Assembly: GCF_001941845.1 (NCBI RefSeq)
Contig: NZ_CP018870.1
Coordinates: 3,157,501 to 3,221,500 of the forward strand
Length of the DNA stretch: 64,000 nt
From: Streptomyces sp. TN58
Lineage (GTDB): Bacteria > Actinomycetota > Actinomycetes > Streptomycetales > Streptomycetaceae
Reading direction: 5' to 3'
Position 1 is the first letter of the stretch. Each line of letters starts with the position of its first letter. The translations under genes and the position numbers were made by a program. Shown here in pieces: positions 26,581-35,012 of the stretch. The notes below the pieces were generated by a model. It did no database searches, was not told where the DNA came from, and saw nothing but the letters and a program-made list of their open reading frames with translations.

Positions 26581-26597
26581 CCTGACGGCCCGTCAGA
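26581..26597. promoter_or_regulatory. CTGACG-N3-CGTCAG operator
   Basis: CCTGACG-GCC-CGTCAGA: six-base arms perfect, outer base pair mismatched. It lies 60 nt upstream of the LLM start at 26521, on the far side from the L,D-transpeptidase, whose 3' end faces it. Confidence 0.8.
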
Positions 26598-26807
26598 CAA
26601 GAGGCAGTGGACATTCGGCGGGACGGCCAGCGCCGATGCCGGCCGGTTCCTCTACGCGCCCTCCTGGGCACGGTCGAGGCGGACCGCGCTCGGCCCGGCA
26701 CGGCGGAGCACCTGGCCGCCCTGCCGGGCGTCGCCACCACCTCCCCCAAGCGGTGGGAGGGCGAGCCGGTCCGCGTCCTGGGTCTCGGCGACTGGGCGGC
26801 GGGGCCG

Positions 26808-27629
26808 TCAGAAGCCCTCCGGGCCCATCGCGATGACCGGCTTCGCCGCCGGGTCCAGCATCTGGAGGACCTTCCGCATGGCGTCCTTCGGGATGCCGAC
26901 GCAGCCCTGGGAGGGGCCGTCGTGGTCCACGTGGAGCCAGATGTTGCCGCCCTTCTCCTCACCGTCCGGCATGACCGGGTCCAGCGGGGAACGGCCCGGC
27001 CGGCGGTTGAAGTCGATGGCCACGACGTAGTCGAAGGACCCCACCAGCGACTCCCCGTTCACCCCGCGCCCCGTGGCGACGAAGCCCCGGTCCTCGTCGT
27101 ACGGGAGGCGCGTGCCCGGCGGCGCCGACAGCAGGCCGCCCGCGTCGGTCAGCGTGAACACGCCCTGCGGCGAGGTCAGGTCCCCGTACGTGCGGTCCTC
27201 GGACCACCCCCGGGCCCCGTTGCGCGCCGGCCAGCTCTCGACCTTGACCCAGTCGGTCCCGGCGTCCGGCCGGGTGTAGAAGGCGGCCGTGGACTCGGAG
27301 GAGTCCGCCGCCCTGCCGGTGACGAGGATCAGCTGCCGGGACTCGGCCGGGATCCTCGCCAGGGTCTGCGCGCTGATCCCGGTCAGGCCCTGGAGGGGCG
27401 AACGTACCGGCAGATCGGCCGCCGTCCGGTCCGCGGGCTGCGGGCGGGAGTCCGTGCGGGCCTGCGCCGCGCCCGCGGCTCTGTCGGAGTCCTGGGCGAC
27501 GTACACCCATCCGGCCGTGAGGGTCACCAGGCCGAGGGTGGCGGCGAGGAGCGCGCGACGGGCCGTACGGCGGGACGTACGGCATGACGTACGGGCGGGG
27601 CGGGAGCGTGCTCGGGCGTGCTTGCTCAT
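26808..27629 (-). CDS. L,D-transpeptidase (YkuD-type) with N-terminal membrane anchor
   Basis: 273 residues. The basic N-terminus (about 1-25) is followed by a hydrophobic segment, ALLAATLGLVTLTAGWVYVA, a signal anchor. The catalytic signature is IWLHVDHDGPSQGCVGIPKDAM near residues 228-250, with His and the Ser-x-Gly-Cys motif; the Cys is the nucleophile. The length and GAxGW/TPQGVFTLT-like pattern fit the actinobacterial L,D-transpeptidase family that makes 3-3 peptidoglycan cross-links or attaches wall proteins outside the membrane. Divergent from the Nudix gene; not part of the operator regulon. Confidence 0.88.
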   Translation of the reverse strand: MSKHARARSRPARTSCRTSRRTARRALLAATLGLVTLTAGWVYVAQDSDRAAGAAQARTDSRPQPADRTAADLPVRSPLQGLTGISAQTLARIPAESRQLILVTGRAADSSESTAAFYTRPDAGTDWVKVESWPARNGARGWSEDRTYGDLTSPQGVFTLTDAGGLLSAPPGTRLPYDEDRGFVATGRGVNGESLVGSFDYVVAIDFNRRPGRSPLDPVMPDGEEKGGNIWLHVDHDGPSQGCVGIPKDAMRKVLQMLDPAAKPVIAMGPEGF

Positions 27630-27825
27630 TCAACCGACCGTACCTCAACACACCATCAGTCCCGGTTTGTCCGCGATGTGTGCTGCGCGCGCCACGCCGG
27701 GCGCCGGATCGATCACCGGACCGGCGTTCGACGCCGTTCGGCCCCCGCGGGGCGGGCTCGGCCGAGGGGGACGAAGGGGACGCAAGCCCGGTCCCCGGAG
27801 CCGATCATCGACGTACCCTGAATCG

Positions 27826-28269
27826 ATGAGGCGAACCCCACGTCACGCGGCGCGCGTTGTCATCCTGTCCCCCACCGGCTCGGTGTTCCTCTTCCGCGAG
27901 AACAACGTGGAGGTGGGCATCCACTGGCTTCCGCCCGGCGGCGGGATCGACCCCGGCGAGAGCCCCGAGGACTGCGTGCGGCGCGAGCTGCGCGAGGAGA
28001 CCGGCTGGACCGACCTGGAGCCGGAACGGCTGCTGTGCACCTGGGAGCACGACTTCACCCACCAGGGCATACCGGTACGCCAGCACGAGCACATCTACGT
28101 CACCACGGGCCCGCACCGCGAACCGGTCCTGGAGGCGCCCGGCATCCACTGGCAGTGGCTCTCGGCCCGGCGCCTGGCCACCCTCGGCGAACCGGTCTGG
28201 CCGCCCCGCCTCTCGGACCTCCTCACGAACCCTCCGGCAGAGCCCGTCCACCTGGGCCTGCTGGCCTGA
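27826..28269 (+). CDS. Nudix hydrolase
   Basis: 147 residues. The Nudix box is complete: GGGIDPGESPEDCVRRELREETGW holds G-x5-E-x7-RELxEExGW (about residues 38-61). It hydrolyses a nucleoside diphosphate linked to another moiety with Mg; the substrate is not predictable. Start ATG 27826; a longer open frame from 27289 is antisense to the transpeptidase and has no coding character. Confidence 0.92.
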   Translation: MRRTPRHAARVVILSPTGSVFLFRENNVEVGIHWLPPGGGIDPGESPEDCVRRELREETGWTDLEPERLLCTWEHDFTHQGIPVRQHEHIYVTTGPHREPVLEAPGIHWQWLSARRLATLGEPVWPPRLSDLLTNPPAEPVHLGLLA

Positions 28270-28598
28270 GCCGGGCGCCGACCGGGGCGGGAGGCGTCGC
28301 GCGCGTTCACCACCAGGTGGCCGCACCCCATGGGCCCGTGCGCCGGCGCCACGACCTGCCGGATCCGCCGTCCCCTCACGGCGCGGGGCCGGGAGGACCA
28401 GGCCTGTGTCGAGTTGCCCCGTGGAGCAAGGAGCGGCGTTCGGTGCGTGCCCTCGGCGTGCGGGACGAATGTCCTCGTAGCGGAGCTACCAGGGCATTCG
28501 GCTCGTGCGCCGAGGGTGCGTGCCGGGCGTCGCGACGCCGCGGGGCAACTCGATACAGGCCCTAGGGTGTAGGGCGCCTACCGGAAGAGGATGTCTCG
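28270..28598. other. 329-nt gene-free region holding a long palindrome
   Basis: Apart from the palindromic element at 28401-28561, I see no promoter or gene here. The first 130 nt are featureless GC-rich sequence. Confidence 0.6.
28401..28561. repeat. 161-bp imperfect palindrome, MITE-like
   Basis: The ends GGCCTGTGTCGAGTTGCCCC and the reverse complement of GGGGCAACTCGATACAGGCC match at 19 of 20 positions. Pairing then continues, with a few gaps, through a CCCTCGGCG/CGCCGAGGG stretch and a CGAATG/CATTCG stretch to a GTAGC-GGA-GCTAC centre near 28481. The whole element is thus one hairpin. It ends 37 nt upstream of the broken DUF6247-like gene. No obvious target-site duplication was seen. Confidence 0.75.
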
Positions 28599-28943
28599 AT
28601 GACCACCGCCCCGGGGCCCGCCCACGGTGTCCCCCCGATGCCCGAGCGCAACATCCCCGCGTTGCGGGCGGCGATCGCCGCCCATGCCCCCCAACTCCTG
28701 GACGACTTCGAGGCCGACTGGCGGGCGAAGGTCGCCGACACCTACGACATGGGAGCGGCACCGGCATTCCTGGCCCGCTGATGGGGCGAGTACGCCCTCG
28801 CCAGGGACCCGCACCTGGACCACCACGTGCGTGATCTGGAACAGCGCGCGGCCGAGTGCGCGGACCCGGACAAGGCCAAGGCCCTGCTGGAGGAAGCTTC
28901 ACGCATCCACCACCACGTGGCCGCGCTCGGACCCGGCGAGTGA
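28599..28943 (+). pseudogene. DUF6247-like (antitoxin-type) gene broken by a TGA
   Basis: Read through, the frame gives about 114 residues: a Pro-rich start, then RNIPALRAAIAAHAPQLLDDFEADW, AFLAR, a stop, then WGEYALARDPHLDHHVRDLEQ and a helical end. The TGA at 28779-28781 replaces an expected Trp codon (TGG), a single G-to-A change, and the frame is open on both sides with normal codon bias and a conserved-looking sequence. The end overlaps the next start as GTGA (28940-28943), the layout of an antitoxin before a toxin. It could also be a shortened functional protein of 60 residues, or a sequencing error. Confidence 0.75.
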
Positions 28944-29245
28944 GCGCGGAGCCCACCGGTCCCCCCTGGGCCACGGACTGGACCAAGTCGGCTGCCGAAT
29001 ACCGGGACACACTGCCCGCCGACGTGCGGGACCTGATCATCGATGCGGTCACCGAGCTGAAGACGCCACAGCACCCTTACCGCGACGACCGTCTCGACAC
29101 GACGAAGGTGAGCATCGAGCCGGTCCGCTCCACCGAACCCCGCGGCGCCCACATGCTCGACTTCGACCGAGGCCACGGCTGGCTGCCGTTCGGGCACGCG
29201 CCTCAGCGGGACGGCGGGGCCGTCTGGGCGGTGGCTTCGGCGTAG
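28940..29245 (+). CDS. small toxin-like protein, C-terminus probably truncated or replaced
   Basis: 101 residues from a GTG that overlaps the previous stop. It contains WTKSAAEYRDTLPADVRDLIIDAV and IEPVRSTEPRGAHMLDFDRGHGWL, a small alpha/beta layout reminiscent of RelE/ParE-type or related toxins, but I cannot name a family. The last 14 codons run antisense into the end of the protease gene (overlap 29203-29245), which suggests the native C-terminus was lost and the frame continues by chance. With the broken upstream partner this looks like a decaying two-gene module. Confidence 0.55.
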   Translation: MSAEPTGPPWATDWTKSAAEYRDTLPADVRDLIIDAVTELKTPQHPYRDDRLDTTKVSIEPVRSTEPRGAHMLDFDRGHGWLPFGHAPQRDGGAVWAVASA

Positions 29246-30066
29246 AGGGAGGACGCGTACTCGCCGAGGATCGTGCTGGTCGAGACGTCGTCGGTGTCGC
29301 CGCCCGTGAGGATGCCGACGATCTTGCCGTCGCGGGCGATCCACGCGCTTCCGCTGGTGCCGCCGGGGAAGTCCGCGCAGTCGAAGCGCTGCTGGGTCGC
29401 GCTCTCGCGTACGGCGGTCGCGGTGCAGGTACGGGGGATCTTGCGGTCGGCGGGGTAGCCGGTGACGGTGACCTCCTCGCCGGCCCGGCCGGAGGTGTCC
29501 AGCACGGCCGCGCCGGTCACGTCCTCGATGGCACGGCCCTGGGCGTCGGGGGCGAGTGTGGCGAAGGCGAGGTCGTAGTCGTCGTCCGTGCCCTCCGCCC
29601 AGCGGTCGTCCTCGAAGACCTTCTCGATCTTCCACGTGCCGTACGGGGCCGTGTCGTTGGCGTAGGCCGGGGCGAAGACGGCGGTGCCCCCGCCCTGGTC
29701 CCCCGCGAGCAGGCAGTGCCCGGCGGTGATGATGAGGTTGCGGCCGGGGCTCTGCACGACGGTGGCGGTGCAGAAGTGGTCGCTGTCCAGGCCGTTGGTG
29801 AACAGGGCCCCGGTGAAGGCGGCGGGCCCGCCGGGCGGGGGCGTCACGGCCGGCGGCAGGGTGGTCCCGGGCGACGAGGACAGCTGGGGTTCCCGCACGT
29901 GGGAGCGTGACGGGGCCGGCGCCGGGAGGGAGGACTGCGCGGCCTTCGCCCGCGCGGGCGCGGTCGCCTCGGGGGGCGGCGCGAGCTTCGCGACCGCCGC
30001 GGAAGCCCCCACGGCCGCCACCGCGCACAGGACCGCCGTCACGACGTTCCGCTTGTCCACCGGCAT
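29203..30066 (-). CDS. secreted trypsin-like serine protease
   Basis: 287 residues. A signal peptide (MPVDKRNVVTAVLCAVAAVGASAAVA as pattern, cleavage near residue 25) is followed by a Pro/Ser-rich linker, then an S1-type domain from about residue 80. The triad is visible: His in LIITAGHC, Asp in DDDYDLAF and Ser in PGGTSGSAW. There is a Cys pair around CTATVV/AGHC and another between TCTA and DCADFPGG. It acts outside the cell; substrate unknown. Its 3' end overlaps the toxin-like gene on the other strand. Confidence 0.92.
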   Translation of the reverse strand: MPVDKRNVVTAVLCAVAAVGASAAVAKLAPPPEATAPARAKAAQSSLPAPAPSRSHVREPQLSSSPGTTLPPAVTPPPGGPAAFTGALFTNGLDSDHFCTATVVQSPGRNLIITAGHCLLAGDQGGGTAVFAPAYANDTAPYGTWKIEKVFEDDRWAEGTDDDYDLAFATLAPDAQGRAIEDVTGAAVLDTSGRAGEEVTVTGYPADRKIPRTCTATAVRESATQQRFDCADFPGGTSGSAWIARDGKIVGILTGGDTDDVSTSTILGEYASSLYAEATAQTAPPSR

Positions 30067-30259
30067 GATGATCCTTCCGCTTTGCCCTGCGAAGCATGCC
30101 TTGGCCCGGGGGCCGGGTGCAAGGCGCGGGGCGACCCCTGCGTAGCCGGACCGTCACCGCCGGCAGGCAGCACGGATCCGCCAACTCAAGGCAGGTGAAG
30201 GAGCTTTCGTGCCGAGCCGACCGTCATCGCCCCGGTTCTCGCCGCCCCGCCGCCGCAGG

Positions 30260-30296
30260 GGGCCGCACGGGCCGGCCTCCACGGCCCGTGCGGCCC
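30260..30296 (-). terminator. strong hairpin terminator of the amidohydrolase gene
   Basis: Perfect 14-bp arms (30260-30273 and 30283-30296) with a 9-nt loop, 20 nt downstream of the amidohydrolase stop on the minus strand. Confidence 0.85.
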
Positions 30297-30315
30297 TCGC
30301 GCCGGCCGGCTGCCG

Positions 30316-31548
30316 TCAGGCCGCCGAGCCCGGTCCCGCCCAGAGGCCGTCCGGGGTCAGGCCGAGCAGGTCGATCGCGTTGCCGCGCACGATGCGGTCC
30401 ACCACGTCCGGGGCCAGGTGGCCCATCTGCGCTTCTCCGACCTCGCGGGACTTCGGCCAGGTCGAGTCGGAGTGGGGGTAGTCGGTCTCGTAGAGGACGT
30501 TGCCCACCCCGATCGAGTCGAGGTTCCGCAGGCCGAAGGCGTCGTCGAAGAAGCAGCCGAAGACGTGCCCGGCGAACAGCTCCGACGGTGGACGGAGGAC
30601 CTTCTCCGCGACCCCGCCCCAGCCGCGGTTCTCCTCCCAGACGACGTCCGCGCGCTCAAGGATGTACGGAATCCAGCCGATCTGGCCCTCCGCGTACATG
30701 ATCTTCAGGTTGGGGAAGCGTTCGAACTTGCCACTCATCAGCCAGTCGACCATGGAGAAACAGCAGTTGGCGAAGGTGATGGTGGAGCCGACCGCCGGCG
30801 GGGCGTCCGCCGAGGTGGACGGCATGCGGGAGGAGGAGCCGATGTGCATGGCGATGACCGTGCCGGTCTCGTCGCACGCCTGGAGGAAGGGGTCCCATTC
30901 GTCGGTGTGGATCGACGGCAGGCCCAGGTGCGGGGGTATCTCCGAGAAGGCGACCGCGCGCACGCCCCGGGCCGCGTTGCGGCGGACCTCGGCGGCGGCG
31001 AGGCGGGCGTCCCAGAGCGGGATCAGGGTGAGCGGGATCAGGCGGCCCCGGGCGTCGGGGCCGCACCACTCCTCCACCATCCAGTCGTTGTAGGCGCGTA
31101 CGCCGAGCAGTCCCAGCTCGCGGTCCTGGGCCTCGGTGAAGGTCTGACCGCAGAAGCGCGGGAACGTGGGGAAGCAGAGGGCCGACTGGACGTGGTTGAC
31201 GTCCATGTCGGCGAGCCGGTCGGGAACCGAGAAGGATCCGGGGCGCATCTGCTCGTAGGTGATGACTTCCAGCTTGATCTCGTCACGGTCGTACCCGACG
31301 GCGGTGTCGAGGCGGGTGAGCGGCCGGTGCAGATCCTCGTACACCCACCAGTCGCCGATCGGGCCGTCGTCGCCCCTGGCCCCCATGACGGGGGCGAACT
31401 TGCCGCCGAGGAAGGTCATCTCCTTCAGCGGGGCGCGTACGACGCGGGGGCCGATGTCCTGATACCTGGACGGGAGCCGGTCCCGCCAGACGTTGGGGGG
31501 CTCAACCGTGTGGTCGTCCACCGAGATGATCTTCGGGAAGGTCTCCAT
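30316..31548 (-). CDS. metal-dependent amidohydrolase, ACMSD-like (Amidohydro_2)
   Basis: 410 residues from ATG 31548 (a TTG six bases upstream is also possible). The N-terminal IISVDDHTVEPPNVW carries the DxH variant of the metal motif. IAMHIGSSSRMP gives a further His, and YETDYPHSDSTWP the terminal Asp-His. The family includes decarboxylases and hydrolases such as ACMSD and gamma-resorcylate decarboxylase; long members like this one occur repeatedly in steroid and aromatic catabolic clusters. A single operator copy lies 21 nt upstream in the region shared with the divergent afsR-like gene. Confidence 0.9.
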   Translation of the reverse strand: METFPKIISVDDHTVEPPNVWRDRLPSRYQDIGPRVVRAPLKEMTFLGGKFAPVMGARGDDGPIGDWWVYEDLHRPLTRLDTAVGYDRDEIKLEVITYEQMRPGSFSVPDRLADMDVNHVQSALCFPTFPRFCGQTFTEAQDRELGLLGVRAYNDWMVEEWCGPDARGRLIPLTLIPLWDARLAAAEVRRNAARGVRAVAFSEIPPHLGLPSIHTDEWDPFLQACDETGTVIAMHIGSSSRMPSTSADAPPAVGSTITFANCCFSMVDWLMSGKFERFPNLKIMYAEGQIGWIPYILERADVVWEENRGWGGVAEKVLRPPSELFAGHVFGCFFDDAFGLRNLDSIGVGNVLYETDYPHSDSTWPKSREVGEAQMGHLAPDVVDRIVRGNAIDLLGLTPDGLWAGPGSAA

Positions 31549-31568
31549 GGCCAATACGGTAGCGCTGA

Positions 31569-31585
31569 TCTGACGAACCGTCAGC
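31569..31585. promoter_or_regulatory. CTGACG-N3-CGTCAG operator between amidohydrolase and afsR-like gene
   Basis: TCTGACG-AAC-CGTCAGC; six-base arms perfect. It is 21 nt from the amidohydrolase start and 96 nt from the afsR-like start in a 132-nt divergent region, so it may affect both. Confidence 0.8.
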
Positions 31586-31680
31586 TAGTTGGTCCGTGAT
31601 CGGTCATGGACGGGCTGACGGGTACACACGAGACAAGGCAGACTGGCCCTTACACCGACGGAAGGCAGGGGGGACGACAG

Positions 31681-34600
31681 ATGGACGGCGTACCGGCCAT
31701 CCCGCACCCGCGGAACCACCCGGAGGTCCGTACGGCTGCCGCCGCAGCAGAAACCGGTCCCGCGGCCGCCGTCCGCGCCGCCGCAGACCCGGCACGATCC
31801 GGCACCACCACCCCCGCCGGCCCGGCGACCCCCGCCGCACCCGCCGGCCCCGCCGCACCCGCCGGCCCCGCCTTCGCCGCCGGACCCTCCACCACCGCCG
31901 GAGGCGACACGGCCGCGGGCGGCACCGGCGCAGGCGAGTCCCGGTTCGCCGTCCTCGGGCCCGTCCGGGCCTGGCGCGGCGCCGAGGCCCTGCCCTCCGG
32001 CACCCCCCAGCAGCGGGCCCTGCTCGCCGTGCTCCTGCTCCGCGAGGGCCGCACGGCCACCGCCCCCGAACTGATCGACGCCATCTGGGGCGAGGACCCG
32101 CCGCAGCAGGCCCTGGCCACCATCCGCACCTACGCCTCCCGCCTGCGCAAGGTCGTCACCCCCGGCCTGCTCGTCACCGAGTCCGGCGGGTACGCCATCC
32201 GGCTGCGCTCCGCCGCCACCCTCGACCTCGGCGTCGCCCGCGGCCTCGCCGCCGACGCCGAGACCGCCCGCGCCGCCGGGGACCGCTCCCTCGCCCGCAC
32301 CCTCCTGACCCGGGCCCTCGACCTCTGGGAGGGCGAGCCCCTCGCCGGCGTCCCCGGCCCGCACGCCGAGACCGAGCGCACCCGCCTGGCCGAATGGCGC
32401 CTGCAACTGCTGGAGACCCGCCTCGACCTCGACCTGGAGGTCGGCCACCACGCCGAGGCCGTCTCCGAGCTGACCGCCCTCACCGCCGCCCACCCGCTGC
32501 GCGAGCGGCTGCGCGAACTACTCATGCTCGCCCTCTACCGCAGTGGCCGGCAGGCCGAGGCCCTGGCCGTCTACGCCGATACCCGACGCCTGCTCGCGGA
32601 CGAACTCGGCGTCGATCCGCGCCCCGAACTGGCCGCCCTCCAGCAGCGCATCCTGAACGCCGACACCGACCTGGCCCGCGCCGAGGACCCCGCCCCCGCC
32701 GCCGCGACCGCCCACGTCAGGCCCGCCCAACTGCCCGCGACCGTGCCCGACTTCACAGGTCGCTCCGGCTTCGTCGACGAGCTCGGCACCCTCCTCTCCG
32801 GCGGCGCCCAGGACCAGGTCATGGCCGTCTCCGCGCTCGCCGGGATCGGCGGCGTCGGCAAGACCACCCTCGCCGTGCACGTCGCGCACGCCGCCCGCCC
32901 GCACTTCCCCGACGGCCAGCTCTACGTCGACCTCCAGGGCACCGAGGCCCGCCCCGCCGAACCGGAGGCCGTCCTCGGCTCCTTCCTGCGCGCGCTCGGC
33001 ACCCCCGACACCGCCATCCCCGACTCCCCCGCCGACCGTGCCGCGCTCTACCGCTCCACCCTCGACGGCCGCCGCGTCCTGGTGCTCCTCGACAACGCCC
33101 GCGACGCCGCCCAGGTCCGCCCGCTCCTGCCGGGCACCGCCGGCTGCGCCGCCCTCGTCACCAGCCGGGTCCGCATGGCGGGCCTCGCCGGGGCCCATCT
33201 CGTCGACCTCGACGTGATGAGCCCCGAGGAGGCCCTCCAGCTGTTCACCCGCATCGTCGGCGAGGAGCGCGTGCGCGCCGAACGCCAGGCCGCCCTCGAC
33301 GTCGTCGGCGCCTGCGGCTTCCTGCCGCTCGCCATCCGCATCGCCGCCTCCCGGCTCGCGGCCCGCCGCACCTGGACCGTCTCCGTCCTCGCCGCCAAGC
33401 TCGCCGACGAACGCCGCCGCCTCGACGAGCTCCAGTCCGGCGACCTCGCCGTCAAAGCCACCTTCGAGCTCGGCTACGGCCAGCTGGAACCGGCCCAGCA
33501 GCGCGCCTTCCGCCTCCTCGGCCTCGCCGACGGCCCCGACATCTCCCTGTCCGCGGCCGCCGCCGTACTCGACCTGCCCGAGTACGACACCGAGGACCTG
33601 CTGGAGGCCCTGGTCGACTGCTCCCTCCTGGAATCCGCCGCCCCCGGCCGCTACCGCTTCCACGACCTCGTACGCCTCTACGCGCGTGCCTGCGCCGAAC
33701 GCGACGAGCAGCCCCCGAGCGGGCGCGACGCGGCCCTGGACCGCCTCCTGGACTTCTACCTGGCCACCGCCTCCGGGGTGTACGCCCTGGAGCGCCCCGG
33801 CGACCGGCTGCCCGCGCACCTGTCCGACACCCACTACCCGGGCCTGGTCTTCGCCGAGCCGCGCGCCGCCCTGGACTGGCTGTACACCGAGGCCGGCCCC
33901 CTGCTGGCGTGCGTACGGCAGGCGTCCGTACGGGGCGGCGACTCACCCGTCCTGCGCCGGGGCGTGGACCTGCTGTGGGCCGCCAAGGACCTCGCCGAGT
34001 CGGGCGCCAACTCCAAGCAGTACGAGTCGGCCGCCACCGCCCTGCGCGACGCCGCCCGGGCCGCCAAGGACCCGTACGCCGAGGGCCGCGCCCGTACCAC
34101 CCTCACCAACGTCCACCTGGTCGCCGGCCGCTTCGCCGAGGCCGACGACGAGGCCCGCCAGGCGACGGCCCTGGCCCGCGAGGCCGGCGACCCGCTGCCC
34201 AGCTGCTGGGCGCCCAACGACCGCGGCATCATCGCCCTCTACGAGGGACGCCACGCGGACGGCGAGCGGTACCTGCTGCAGGCAATCCGCAACTTCCGCG
34301 CCGACGGCAACAACGTCGGCGAGGCCAGCGCGCTGTGCAACCTCTCCCGGATCCACGTCGAGCTGGGCCGCCTCACCAGCGCCATAGACCTCGCCCAGCA
34401 GGGCATCGCCATCTACGACCGGATGGGGCTGTCACTGCGCCTGGCCAACGGCCGCTACGCGCTCGGCATCGCCCTCACCCAGGCGGGCCGGCTCGGCGAG
34501 GCGCTGGCGCAGCTCACCGAGGCCCTGGCCCTCTTCCACGACAACCGGCAGCCGCTGTGGGAGGGCGTGACCCACTTCCGGCTCGCCGTCGCCCATCTCG

Positions 34601-34839
34601 CGGCGCGCCGGCCGACGCTGGCCGCCGCGCACGCCGAGCAGGCCATCGCGCTGCGCGGCATCGGCGGGGAGTGGCGGCGCGCCACCGTGCTGACCGTGCT
34701 GGGCAAGGCGCTGCGCCGGCTGGGGCAGACGGACCGGGCCCGGGCGTGCTGGCGGGACGCGGAGGCCGTGTTCCAGCAGCTCGGTTCGGCCGAGCTGGCC
34801 GAGGTGCAGGCCCTGCTGGCCACGGAAATCGCGGCCTGA
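31681..34839 (+). CDS. afsR: AfsR-type SARP regulator with NB-ARC and TPR domains
   Basis: 1,052 residues. The order is an Ala/Pro-rich linker (1-80), an OmpR-type winged HTH beginning SRFAVLGPVRAWRG (about 86-165), a bacterial activation domain (about 170-320), an NB-ARC ATPase with the P-loop GIGGVGKTT at about 388, and C-terminal TPRs (about 750-1050). This is the architecture of AfsR, the global secondary-metabolism activator phosphorylated by AfsK in S. coelicolor. The ATG at 31681 has GGGGG upstream; an ATG at 31606 gives an implausible leader. The afsS-like gene follows 174 nt later. Symbol assigned by architecture and the afsS neighbour, not by alignment. Confidence 0.9.
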   Translation: MDGVPAIPHPRNHPEVRTAAAAAETGPAAAVRAAADPARSGTTTPAGPATPAAPAGPAAPAGPAFAAGPSTTAGGDTAAGGTGAGESRFAVLGPVRAWRGAEALPSGTPQQRALLAVLLLREGRTATAPELIDAIWGEDPPQQALATIRTYASRLRKVVTPGLLVTESGGYAIRLRSAATLDLGVARGLAADAETARAAGDRSLARTLLTRALDLWEGEPLAGVPGPHAETERTRLAEWRLQLLETRLDLDLEVGHHAEAVSELTALTAAHPLRERLRELLMLALYRSGRQAEALAVYADTRRLLADELGVDPRPELAALQQRILNADTDLARAEDPAPAAATAHVRPAQLPATVPDFTGRSGFVDELGTLLSGGAQDQVMAVSALAGIGGVGKTTLAVHVAHAARPHFPDGQLYVDLQGTEARPAEPEAVLGSFLRALGTPDTAIPDSPADRAALYRSTLDGRRVLVLLDNARDAAQVRPLLPGTAGCAALVTSRVRMAGLAGAHLVDLDVMSPEEALQLFTRIVGEERVRAERQAALDVVGACGFLPLAIRIAASRLAARRTWTVSVLAAKLADERRRLDELQSGDLAVKATFELGYGQLEPAQQRAFRLLGLADGPDISLSAAAAVLDLPEYDTEDLLEALVDCSLLESAAPGRYRFHDLVRLYARACAERDEQPPSGRDAALDRLLDFYLATASGVYALERPGDRLPAHLSDTHYPGLVFAEPRAALDWLYTEAGPLLACVRQASVRGGDSPVLRRGVDLLWAAKDLAESGANSKQYESAATALRDAARAAKDPYAEGRARTTLTNVHLVAGRFAEADDEARQATALAREAGDPLPSCWAPNDRGIIALYEGRHADGERYLLQAIRNFRADGNNVGEASALCNLSRIHVELGRLTSAIDLAQQGIAIYDRMGLSLRLANGRYALGIALTQAGRLGEALAQLTEALALFHDNRQPLWEGVTHFRLAVAHLAARRPTLAAAHAEQAIALRGIGGEWRRATVLTVLGKALRRLGQTDRARACWRDAEAVFQQLGSAELAEVQALLATEIAA

Positions 34840-34865
34840 CCTGCATGGACGCGGGCTGAACGAGG

Positions 34866-34904
34866 CGTTCATCGTTCGTTTATCGCCGAACGGCACGATA
34901 GGTG
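34866..34904 (+). promoter_or_regulatory. candidate AfsR-binding promoter of the afsS-like gene
   Basis: Adjacent heptamers CGTTCAT (34866-34872) and CGTTCGT (34873-34879) are followed 19 nt later by TAGGTG (34899-34904), a plausible -10. SARPs activate by binding direct repeats over the -35 region, and AfsR is known to activate afsS this way. The exact box is inferred. Confidence 0.5.
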
Positions 34905-34951
34905 CATCGACCCGGTGCGTCGGGGGACATCCGGGCCGGTTGGAAGGATTG

Positions 34952-34987
34952 CCCGTTCGGCGGTCATCGGGGGAATCGCCGAACGGG
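34952..34987 (+). promoter_or_regulatory. 11-bp inverted repeat in the afsS-like leader
   Basis: CCCGTTCGGCG (34952-34962) and CGCCGAACGGG (34977-34987) pair perfectly around a 14-nt loop, 25 nt upstream of the start codon and just before the RBS. It could be a leader hairpin or an operator. Confidence 0.5.
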
Positions 34988-35012
34988 TCCCACCCATCCA
35001 TCAGGAGAGCCG

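Noticed and set aside
31596..34859. 1,087-codon frame overlapping the afsR-like gene
   Set aside because: Out-of-frame shadow rich in Arg and Pro; the afsR-like frame has the domains.
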